This document shows, one piece after another, positions 6,801 through 12,301 of a DNA stretch of 13,545 nucleotides. Within the stretch, counting starts at the first letter, position 1, and the number at the start of each line of letters is the position of its first letter. Source of the stretch: Sedimentisphaerales bacterium. Lineage in GTDB: Bacteria; Planctomycetota; Phycisphaerae; Sedimentisphaerales; SM23-30. Below the pieces are notes generated by a model. That model did no database searches. It worked only from the letters and a program-made list of their open reading frames with translations, and had not been told where the DNA came from. A program made the translations under genes and the position numbers. The stretch spans positions 1 through 13,545 of the forward strand of contig DAOWAK010000009.1 of the NCBI GenBank assembly GCA_030634605.1, read 5' to 3'.

Positions 6801-9455
6801 AAGACCCTGTCCCACGGTGCCCGGCTGCGGACCGTTCCACGGGTCAAATTCCGGCAGCAAATCACGCGGATTAACCGGGTCGGGATAACGCGGCGACGAG
6901 CCGTATATCGGATTCAGGTCCAGTTGTTTCTCAATTTTTTCCGTAGTGATTAACAGCCCGCTCAAGTCGTATATCGTGCCGGATTGGCTGCCCCAGTATT
7001 CGAAGGTGGCCTCGGTGATTTCATTTAATTCCTTATTGATAGTGCCCGTCAGGGTGCCCCCATCAGATGAACCTTCTTCTTCGCCGTGGAACATAACAAA
7101 CAGGTCCCATTCGTCAATTTCAGCCTCTTCGATTATCCAATACCCCGGACTGCCAATGACGGCCAGTCCTCCTTTATCAGAATCCGGAATGTCAAGAGCA
7201 TCAAAAGCCAGTGACAGGATTACCTGGTTGGCTTGGCTGCCTGAATGCAAAAGATAATTTCGGGTGGTTTCCGTGGTGTGCGTAATCGCATGATCGTTCA
7301 GCAGGCTGTCCTGCAAATCAGCGAGTTTTTCCTGAGCCCGTTCGAGACCATCCTGGGCACGAGGATCAATATAAATCAGATCATCCAGCTGGTCGTCTTC
7401 TTCGTTTCGCATGTAATCGACCGCTTCGAAAAACCGATCGATACCGTCGAGCAGGTCCTGGCGGGCTTGCGCCAGCGCCGCTGCACCGTCGCCCGGCTGC
7501 CCAGCCGTGGGCTGAACCTTGAGCAGGTCCGGGTAAGGAATCAGCAGATCATCGTTAGCATTGAAACTGTCGCCGTAAATCTCGGCAATAATCCGGTTGG
7601 GATCGTCAATTTCCAAATCATAAGCGTCGCTCTGCCGCATTTGACTTTTTACCATTTTCAGAAATGCTTTGAGAATCAGTACGTCGCCGAAATCAACCTC
7701 CAGCGGTTCTTCCAGTGACGTTTCCTGGGGCGTAAAGAAAATCCGAAATCGATCGCCGGAGGAGTCGCCGATCAGGTCCAGCTCCGCCAGGATCGCTTCG
7801 ATTTCCGGGATGGTGGAATTGTCCAGCAAATCGCGAATCTCATCTTCATCCGGAGCATTGGCGGGCATTTCGTAATGGCCGTTGGCATTGAGAACAAGCT
7901 CGGCGTCCAGGCCCCGATTCTCCAGTGAATCTCCCACAACATCCATACCAAACTCCGCCGCCAATTCGAACAGACTGGTCATTTCCGTCTGGCCGTCTTC
8001 GACGACCAGCATCATAGCCCGCGTCAAAGCGTGCAGAAAAACCAGGTCGCGATCACCCGTACCGACACTGTTTATTCCATAATCGAATATCAGGTAAGCA
8101 TTACGGATACCCGTCAGGGTCCTGTCGAACAAGAACACCCGCCCCGCAGCAACATAATCAGCCGCGTTCCAGTCGTTCGGCAGATCGTACCAAAGGCTAA
8201 TGCCGGGATTGTTGGCCTCGATCCGCGGCAGAAAGATGCTGTACGCGGCAATATCCAAATCATTAATCTGCAAGCTCAGCTCTGTCAGATTAATCATATC
8301 CGCCAATGGCGATATGTTACTGATGAGATTGTCGCTGATTAACAGTGTTTCCAGATTCGTCAGCCCTGCTAAAACCGATATGTCGCTAATCTGATTAGTA
8401 CTTAGCCCTAAACGTGTCAGATTTGTCATACCCGCCAGATACGATATATCACTGATCTGATTGTTCCATAGATACAAATTGGTCAAATTCAGCAACCCTG
8501 CCAAGGGCGATATGTCACTGATCAGATTGACTCCCAGATTGAGATGTGTCAGATTAAGCAGCCCCGCCAGAGGCGATATATCATTTATCTGGTTCTCAGA
8601 AAGCCATAACTCCGTCAAATCCGAAAGTACCGTTAGTGGTGCTAAATCGCTTATCTGGTTGTCAAACAAAACCAGACTTGTAATATTAGCGGCGGATTCT
8701 AGCCCAACAAGGTCTGTTATTGCCAGACCACTGGCATCCAGGAAAGTCAGTTCTTTCATTTGGGCGGCATTCGGATCGGTAACGCCCAGTTCCGTTTCGA
8801 CCGCTGCCTTAAGATTTGCATCGGCAAAAAACACCGGCGCCGGATCCACCACTTCCACCGCCACCCAGTTGGCACCGAAATTGCCGCTGCCATAGATCCC
8901 GCCCCCGCCCAGTTGAAGCTGGGTTACGGTACCGGTATCGTGAGCCTGCTGAAATTGAGCGGCGCTCCAGTCCCAACCCAGATCATTGCCGTCATGCCAG
9001 ACCACCGTACCAAAAGCCCAGTTGGTGGCTGACATTATCTGATCTTCGTTAAATTCACCCTGGTTGCCAAAAACAATATAATACGTCCCTGGTGCAGTAG
9101 GCGCGGTTTTGTTAACGTTAGCCGTTAAATTATGCCAACCCTGACTAATATGACTGCTAACCCGCCAAGGCTGTGTCGCCCGGTTGCCCCAAGTAACTGT
9201 TGCCGCTACCGGCACAATAGCACCGGCATTGGCGTGATCATTGAGCGCACGGATATTAATCGTACCGGCAATGGCTTGGCCCGGCTCTACCTCAACGGTG
9301 TAATTGGTGTCATCAACAACCTGGCCGTTAAGCAGACCTCCGGTCCGCAGCAAAACCGTATCGTAGGCCAGCCCGGTCGAAGCCGCCACGCACAAAATCA
9401 GCGTGATCAGAACCGTTAATTTAGTGCACATCTTAATGTTCATCCTGGTATTCAT
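3828..9455 (-). CDS. Giant modular exported protein, 5' part, ending at an in-frame TAA
   Basis: 1875 codons from the ATG at 9455-9453. I prefer this start because GGAAGG sits 10 nt upstream; an in-frame TTG two codons earlier is only 4 nt from that site. Residues 1-31 form a signal peptide (basic start, hydrophobic core, break near TGLA-YD). Domains in order: an unknown beta-rich part (32-205); leucine-rich repeats of 22 residues (220-400); about 500 acidic residues I cannot assign (405-920), partly helical; a part resembling CBM9/DOMON-type domains, with LDGQINEW and then GD (930-1100); a short carboxypeptidase-regulatory-like beta domain starting SGNVIY (1110-1185); four PPC-like repeats (1210-1705); then InlB-type repeats. 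Translation ends in the third InlB-type repeat after VVGQGSV, where the frame is otherwise open to the window edge. Likely a surface or secreted binding or adhesion protein; no catalytic motif seen. It lies 61 bp after the LptC-like gene, possibly in the same unit. Confidence 0.85.
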   Translation of the reverse strand: MNTRMNIKMCTKLTVLITLILCVAASTGLAYDTVLLRTGGLLNGQVVDDTNYTVEVEPGQAIAGTINIRALNDHANAGAIVPVAATVTWGNRATQPWRVSSHISQGWHNLTANVNKTAPTAPGTYYIVFGNQGEFNEDQIMSATNWAFGTVVWHDGNDLGWDWSAAQFQQAHDTGTVTQLQLGGGGIYGSGNFGANWVAVEVVDPAPVFFADANLKAAVETELGVTDPNAAQMKELTFLDASGLAITDLVGLESAANITSLVLFDNQISDLAPLTVLSDLTELWLSENQINDISPLAGLLNLTHLNLGVNLISDISPLAGLLNLTNLYLWNNQISDISYLAGMTNLTRLGLSTNQISDISVLAGLTNLETLLISDNLISNISPLADMINLTELSLQINDLDIAAYSIFLPRIEANNPGISLWYDLPNDWNAADYVAAGRVFLFDRTLTGIRNAYLIFDYGINSVGTGDRDLVFLHALTRAMMLVVEDGQTEMTSLFELAAEFGMDVVGDSLENRGLDAELVLNANGHYEMPANAPDEDEIRDLLDNSTIPEIEAILAELDLIGDSSGDRFRIFFTPQETSLEEPLEVDFGDVLILKAFLKMVKSQMRQSDAYDLEIDDPNRIIAEIYGDSFNANDDLLIPYPDLLKVQPTAGQPGDGAAALAQARQDLLDGIDRFFEAVDYMRNEEDDQLDDLIYIDPRAQDGLERAQEKLADLQDSLLNDHAITHTTETTRNYLLHSGSQANQVILSLAFDALDIPDSDKGGLAVIGSPGYWIIEEAEIDEWDLFVMFHGEEEGSSDGGTLTGTINKELNEITEATFEYWGSQSGTIYDLSGLLITTEKIEKQLDLNPIYGSSPRYPDPVNPRDLLPEFDPWNGPQPGTVGQGLMNSGQTSEEAAQLGGILPSVADQEEWIRETNMQPGGRISLYQLNETEQIQLDGQINEWNPAQLILTDIAGDTEEPNWVSGLDIEELYLALSEDGVMLYGAITTYDIIDPGSANYKPRYRIYLSYVPDNKESLNNHSFVIDADKTTGKIYRYEYPYGYWEWVQIGSFDVRVGQRSLEFAIPVGDPEIPLPGRFIYLESDAYNNYNTEETGEDNDTHLQIASFGSENQLFSISGNVIYTDYQDGPIVVQAYTNQQDPDNDNDLVASTVLHNGPGPFTLEGIGQGWVGYVRAFAPVTGANYFEWHHDNKIISNTEIAEVVDGDLPLGEDLIINPWHDFCEHAVPLQIGVPFSSSSENATGEDLTGYLGAYDDKDVWHSFTPDIDGVYRISRVAGYNATLAVFDSCGGDMLAFGLAYDGDLHFNALGGKTYLIRVAGEWWAAGPYEITVNYFDLPLENDFCDQALPLIPDSNSPVFTFSGDTLGATGTDLTPQGAYDYFDVWHSFTVSQDGVYSLIGDVSAYTTIAVFDACGGNMLAFQEISSAIDLRIHCLAGKKYLIRIAGERNRQTVYDVVLAYAWEPPVNDLCADATEIFLDDDPVHGNTILATGQDLSSCVYNDYRDVWYQFTAPFDSLYQIDVSLITAQAVTISMFEKCGGEEILCRGDNYAYFNGKSGENYLIRVATTPVQNGEFDITISQSSNPAVANDIWQNALPIYEGDYIQSTTAGATGEDITDCGSQDHLDVWYIFAPTQNGEFTIDFTSSTEFSTVAVFKYDWPLWMVGLGEIECLDENRDNTMNFEGRTDRLYLIRVAGQEHQSVNFSLSLTGPEVGWCELTTEVIGDGIVEPSSGRYEEDTDVLLEAIPAPNWYFIEWQGDASGSNPNIQIVMDSDKEVTAVFEEGPRYYNLSIDVIGQGDVELDPPGGVYENVIPVNLTAISAPGWHFVEWQGDAMGTDPFTEIVMDSDKQVTAVFEEEPGYPTFYDLTVDVVGQGSV
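4330..5810 (-). repeat. Four tandem PPC-like beta-sandwich domains
   Basis: Units of about 120 residues share an N-terminal motif like NDFCDQALPL, then GATGTDLT, DVWHSFT, a strand with GVY, AVFDxCGG, and near the end GKKYLIRIAG. This fits the bacterial pre-peptidase C-terminal domain family. Units 1-3 keep a Cys in the first motif and the Cys of CGG, a likely disulfide pair. Unit 4 (4710-4330) has lost both: the first motif reads NDIWQNALP, and the later one is replaced by a sequence starting FKYDWP. Confidence 0.75.
8250..8800 (-). repeat. Leucine-rich repeats of 22 residues (66 bp), internalin/SDS22 type
   Basis: Seven full units and a partial eighth follow the pattern NLTxLxLxxNxISDISPLAGL. 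Units are exactly 22 residues, and DNA such as GGCGATATGTCACTGAT (plus strand) recurs every 66 bp. Two adjacent units share the same ISDISPLAGLLNLT segment, suggesting recent duplication. A cap-like segment (VFFADANLKAAVETELG) precedes them, as in internalin-like proteins. The array probably binds protein or glycan ligands. Confidence 0.88.
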
Positions 9456-9516
9456 TGCCAATAAGCCTTCCGATTAATTCGATTGTTATCAGTTTATATT
9501 CCTGAGTAATTATCAT

Positions 9517-10413
9517 TTATTTTCTGGTTAAATATTTTACTGGGCGGTTATCTTCCGGCAGATCATCCTTTTGCTTAACCGGATTCAGGGCTACATCAAA
9601 ACAAGTACCCCGACCAGCCGTTTTTATCCCGTTTTGGGTAAGCAGATAACTTTCTGCCGCGATAAATTTCTGTTCGGCCATGTCCCATTTAATCCGGTTA
9701 CTCTCGAGCGTGTTCTGCCCCACAGAAACAATGACATGGCCGCGCAGGGTCATTATTTGCGGATTGCGGTGTGAAACCAAAGCTCTTATGCTTTGCACCG
9801 CCAGCACCGGCTCTCCCCTGCGGAAAAGTTCGTACTTAAACCGCTTGATGTTGGTTTCAACCGCATTGCTCATATCCGGCAGAATTAACTCAACATAATT
9901 ATCCCCGCCCAACCGGGCTTGGCTTATCTGGCCGACCAATTGCTCCTGGAGATAATTGCCTTGCTCACCATAGCCGCCGCCCGCAAAATCAATTCCCCCA
10001 AAAAACGGATCCCCCAGCCCGGATATCGCCGCTGTCTCACTGGACAAATCAGCCGAGATGGTGTTCTGGTGATAGCAAAGCCGCAGGTCTTCTATTGTAA
10101 TCACCTTGAACAAGGCAGTTCGAAATGTCCCCAACGGAGCGTTCTGCGACCGCAGCCGCTTGAAGGATATCGAAAAGTTACTTTCCTGCTCGTCAGGATC
10201 GTAATGCACGAAGCGAAAATCTTCGACTTCGTTCCTGCCCAAGCTATTCTGAACAAATTCGCCCGCCGAATCCACCCGAAAGGAATTGTTATCGGCCGCT
10301 AAATTAAACAGACACAGCCCCACCGCTATTGTCCAGGACAATATCAAAAACCACCACTTGGGTTGAATTCGAAAAACAGAAAAAAGACTAATCGGCTCGA
10401 CCAACTTTCCCAC
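9517..10413 (-). CDS. Membrane-anchored protein with LptC/OstA-like C-terminal part
   Basis: 298 residues from a GTG start at 10413; AAGG lies 7 nt upstream, and the ATG overlapping this GTG is out of frame. One membrane segment (about residues 19-40, WWFLILSWTIAVGLCLFNLA) follows a short basic N-terminus; the rest would be periplasmic. The middle is Gly-rich near residues 138-150 (DFAGGGYGEQGNY). Residues 215-280 form beta strands of the LptC/OstA type: LRGHVIVSVGQNTLESNRIK, then WDMAEQKF, LLTQNGIKTAGRGTCFD. LptC-family proteins anchor the bridge carrying lipopolysaccharide from inner to outer membrane. Here the match is by pattern and limited to the end, and the protein is longer than the usual LptC (about 190). 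No lptA, lptB or other lpt gene is visible. It could instead be a general envelope protein using the same fold. Confidence 0.6.
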   Translation of the reverse strand: MGKLVEPISLFSVFRIQPKWWFLILSWTIAVGLCLFNLAADNNSFRVDSAGEFVQNSLGRNEVEDFRFVHYDPDEQESNFSISFKRLRSQNAPLGTFRTALFKVITIEDLRLCYHQNTISADLSSETAAISGLGDPFFGGIDFAGGGYGEQGNYLQEQLVGQISQARLGGDNYVELILPDMSNAVETNIKRFKYELFRRGEPVLAVQSIRALVSHRNPQIMTLRGHVIVSVGQNTLESNRIKWDMAEQKFIAAESYLLTQNGIKTAGRGTCFDVALNPVKQKDDLPEDNRPVKYLTRK

Positions 10414-10472
10414 ATTTCACCTTCGAATGTTAAAACACCACAAACAGACATTCTCCATAACGATAGTGGCAA

Positions 10473-10486
10473 TTGAATCCATTCAA
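10473..10486. promoter_or_regulatory. 14-bp palindrome TTGAATCCATTCAA, possible operator
   Basis: TTGAAT and ATTCAA are perfect inverted repeats around CC, 60 bp before the GTG of the LptC-like gene. The position suits a regulator site, but no regulator gene is in the window and a match of this size can occur by chance in AT-rich sequence. Confidence 0.3.
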
Positions 10487-10550
10487 CTGTGTAATCCCGG
10501 CCATCAGACGGGAAAAGTTTTGAAAAAACACCAGAAACTCCGACAAAACT

Positions 10551-10575
10551 TGTCCCCGACTAGATCGGGGATACA
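10551..10575 (-). terminator. GC-rich hairpin; possible terminator or dispersed repeat
   Basis: TCCCCGA and TCGGGGA form a perfect 7-bp stem with a 5-nt loop, extended by TGT/ACA past a one-base bulge. On the minus strand it is followed by CAAGTTTTG, a poor T-run, so termination is only possible. The compact stem also resembles intergenic repeats that occur many times per genome. Confidence 0.4.
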
Positions 10576-10712
10576 ACAACACCTACAGCAATCAGCAATT
10601 GAATCAGCCAATTACCCATTTCGCCGGAACGAAACAAATATTCTACAACAATTTGATTATTTTTGCAAAACAAATCGAAATGCACCGCTGCGCGATCTAA
10701 AGCCATAAGGGA

Positions 10713-10758
10713 AAAAGAGTTACGTTTGTACCTGCGCAGGGCCCGGGGTCTTGCGCAG
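10713..10758 (-). terminator. Possible terminator after the FecR-domain gene
   Basis: CTGCGCA (10732-10738) and TGCGCAG (10752-10758) pair as a 7-bp stem around a GC-rich 13-nt loop, 7 nt after the FecR stop. A T-rich stretch (CTCTTTTTCCC) follows on the minus strand but more than 10 nt past the stem, farther than a standard intrinsic terminator has it. Confidence 0.35.
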
Positions 10759-10765
10759 AGGCCGT

Positions 10766-11632
10766 CTAATGCTGAGGACCGGGATCACACTCCCCATCAG
10801 TGCAATCACTGTTATCATCACTCGAACTTTGGCCAGAATCACCCCGCCAATCGGCCCGGTCATCCACCAGATCGACAACGCTGCTCACCTGAGACATCAC
10901 TTCCGCTTCCACATCCGTAACATCACCCAAAGCAGGATTGCCGCTCACAAAGACCGTCCGGTCGAAAATTGCCGTTTTCAAATGGCGGCTAAGTTGATTG
11001 TCAGTCTTCATCCCCTCGCGTAATTCGTATCTGCCTTTCCAGCTCATCGCATCTGCCGGTCCGTCTTTCGTAACCGCCAGCATTGACTGCCCGGCACCGC
11101 GAAGGTGTACTACTCGTGTCTGGGTGCCGCGTATACCCAGCGTCGATACCGGTGTGATTATCTGCGTATTGCTGCGGATGCGGCCCTTTTCCACACCACA
11201 ACGCACCGCACCATAATGCAGATTGACATCAACTTTTTCTCGCGTCTTCGACTTATTGCCCAGATAGTCAGCAATCCGCATCGAGGACAACGGCTCCACC
11301 TGCACAACCGTGTTGCCCTGAAAACTCACTTCGCAACTGCTCGCAAAACCGGTACGTATCATGGCACTTTTCGGCAATTCCATCTTACCTTTGGCCGAAC
11401 GCCAGCTTTTACCGCCGTCCAGACTGCACTGCACACTTTTACCGATCACTTCGGTAATTACTGCATTGAGCTGCTCAGTTAAATCGTTTGGCTCGTTTTT
11501 AATCGAGTCACCCGGCGCACCAACCGCACCAGCCTGACCCCACGCAGGAAGCGCACCCCAGAGGCACCCCAGCAAAATTATTGAACAAGTCAACTTGACC
11601 AGGTGTGTTTTTGTCGTTTTGGCCGTTTTCAT
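10766..11632 (-). CDS. Exported FecR-domain protein
   Basis: 288 residues from the ATG at 11632-11630, with AAGG 8 nt upstream; an in-frame GTG at 11641 overlaps that site and is unlikely to be used. Residues 1-33 are a signal peptide with core LTCSIILLGCLWGALPAWG. The FecR domain covers about residues 50-185: VIGKSVQCSLDGGKSW, an IRTGFASS step, VEPLSSMRI, and the hallmark TPVSTLGIRGTQTRV. The last 25 residues are rich in Ser, Asp and Gly, with a Cys pair (DCTDGEC). Classical FecR proteins pass a signal from a TonB-dependent receptor to a sigma factor and have a cytoplasmic anti-sigma part and a membrane segment. This one is simply exported and has neither neighbour, so a signalling role is not supported. 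In exported proteins the domain may instead serve surface assembly or ligand binding. Confidence 0.85.
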   Translation of the reverse strand: MKTAKTTKTHLVKLTCSIILLGCLWGALPAWGQAGAVGAPGDSIKNEPNDLTEQLNAVITEVIGKSVQCSLDGGKSWRSAKGKMELPKSAMIRTGFASSCEVSFQGNTVVQVEPLSSMRIADYLGNKSKTREKVDVNLHYGAVRCGVEKGRIRSNTQIITPVSTLGIRGTQTRVVHLRGAGQSMLAVTKDGPADAMSWKGRYELREGMKTDNQLSRHLKTAIFDRTVFVSGNPALGDVTDVEAEVMSQVSSVVDLVDDRADWRGDSGQSSSDDNSDCTDGECDPGPQH

Positions 11633-11703
11633 GCTATTCACCTTTTTTGTAGTTATTTTTTCAGCAATTTCTTCAATTATTTTTCAATTACCTTTTCAGC
11701 AAC
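11633..11703. repeat. AT-rich gap with nested short direct repeats
   Basis: In the 71 bp between the lipoprotein and FecR genes, TTTTCAGCAA occurs at 11658-11667 and 11693-11702, 35 bp apart, and TTCAATTA at 11672-11679 and 11683-11690, 11 bp apart. These may be binding sites or remains of a small duplication in low-complexity sequence. No hairpin terminator is visible, so the two genes may be co-transcribed. Confidence 0.45.
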
Positions 11704-12279
11704 CTACTGTGCCTGAGTCTGCTTCATCCGTGCCACTCGTCCCATGATATCCACCACTTCGGGCCCGGTCAGATACTCACGCTCTGAACCGCCCTGCATA
11801 AGTTCCAGATAAACCGCTTCACGATAAGCATAACGGGTTCCGCCCACCAAACGCATAAACAGCCCGCCCTTGATATCCAACGCACGACACAGCATCAACG
11901 CTAAGGTTCCCTTTCTCACCGGCTCGGTTGCGGACAAATCCAAATCGTCCGGAAGAATCCCCTTGCTCTGAAGCAATTGCTGCTTTTGTTCAAATGTCTT
12001 GCCCCGGTCTTCACACTCAACCAGGTAAAGCATCATCGAACACGCCTCGGCATTGGTACCCCATTTCTTAAACGCCAGCTTAAACGCCAACTCGGCACTG
12101 CCGTCGTCGGTTGCTTCAGCATCTTCATTCTCATTGCTATTCAGTGCAGCGGCCTCCGAAGAATCTGCTAAATTCCCTTTTGACATGTCACCGCCCCGGT
12201 TCATTTGAGCGGATTGGTTGCAACCAGCCGCAAAAATCACCAGCACTCCAAACAAAAATAGATAAAAGAAAGTTTTCAT
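11704..12279 (-). CDS. Predicted lipoprotein of unknown function
   Basis: 191 residues; ATG at 12279-12277 with GAGG 8 nt upstream. The N-terminus MKTFFYLFLFGVLVIFAAGC is a lipoprotein signal with Cys20 as the lipid site (lipobox AAGC, slightly off the LAGC consensus). Residues 21-60 are polar, acidic and probably disordered. The rest is mostly helical, and GILPDDLDLSATEPVRKGTL followed by ALMLCRALDIKGG faintly resembles an S-layer-homology motif (a Gly-Ile turn, then a TRxELAxLLxRAL helix). That resemblance is weak and I do not rely on it. Cysteines at EACSMM, LVECED and LMLCRA are spread through the folded part. The start lies 22 bp after the barrel stop, so the two are probably co-transcribed. 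Confidence 0.8.
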   Translation of the reverse strand: MKTFFYLFLFGVLVIFAAGCNQSAQMNRGGDMSKGNLADSSEAAALNSNENEDAEATDDGSAELAFKLAFKKWGTNAEACSMMLYLVECEDRGKTFEQKQQLLQSKGILPDDLDLSATEPVRKGTLALMLCRALDIKGGLFMRLVGGTRYAYREAVYLELMQGGSEREYLTGPEVVDIMGRVARMKQTQAQ

Positions 12280-12301
12280 ATTGCTGTCCTCATAACACTA
12301 C

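Larger units (their letters stand above)
10414..10765. other. 352-bp intergenic region between the fecR-like and lptC-like genes
   Basis: I see no convincing gene on either strand. It holds a hairpin just after the FecR stop (10732-10758), a second GC-rich hairpin (10551-10575), a 14-bp palindrome (10473-10486) and an 11-bp direct repeat GCAATTGAATC at 10469-10479 and 10595-10605. It probably contains the terminator of the upstream unit and the promoter of the LptC-like gene. No clear -35/-10 pair stands out. Confidence 0.6.

Noticed and set aside
8250..8800. 66-bp tandem repeats as a CRISPR-like array
   Set aside because: Each unit encodes one 22-residue leucine-rich repeat without a break in the frame.
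9453..9461. TTG at 9461 as start of the giant gene
   Set aside because: It is only 4 nt from GGAAGG; the ATG two codons later is better spaced and more usual.
10414..10765. tRNA or structured RNA gene
   Set aside because: I find no cloverleaf, CCA end or known riboswitch core; only short hairpins are present.
11639..11641. GTG at 11641 as start of the FecR-domain gene
   Set aside because: It overlaps the ribosome-binding AAGGTG that serves the ATG at 11632.
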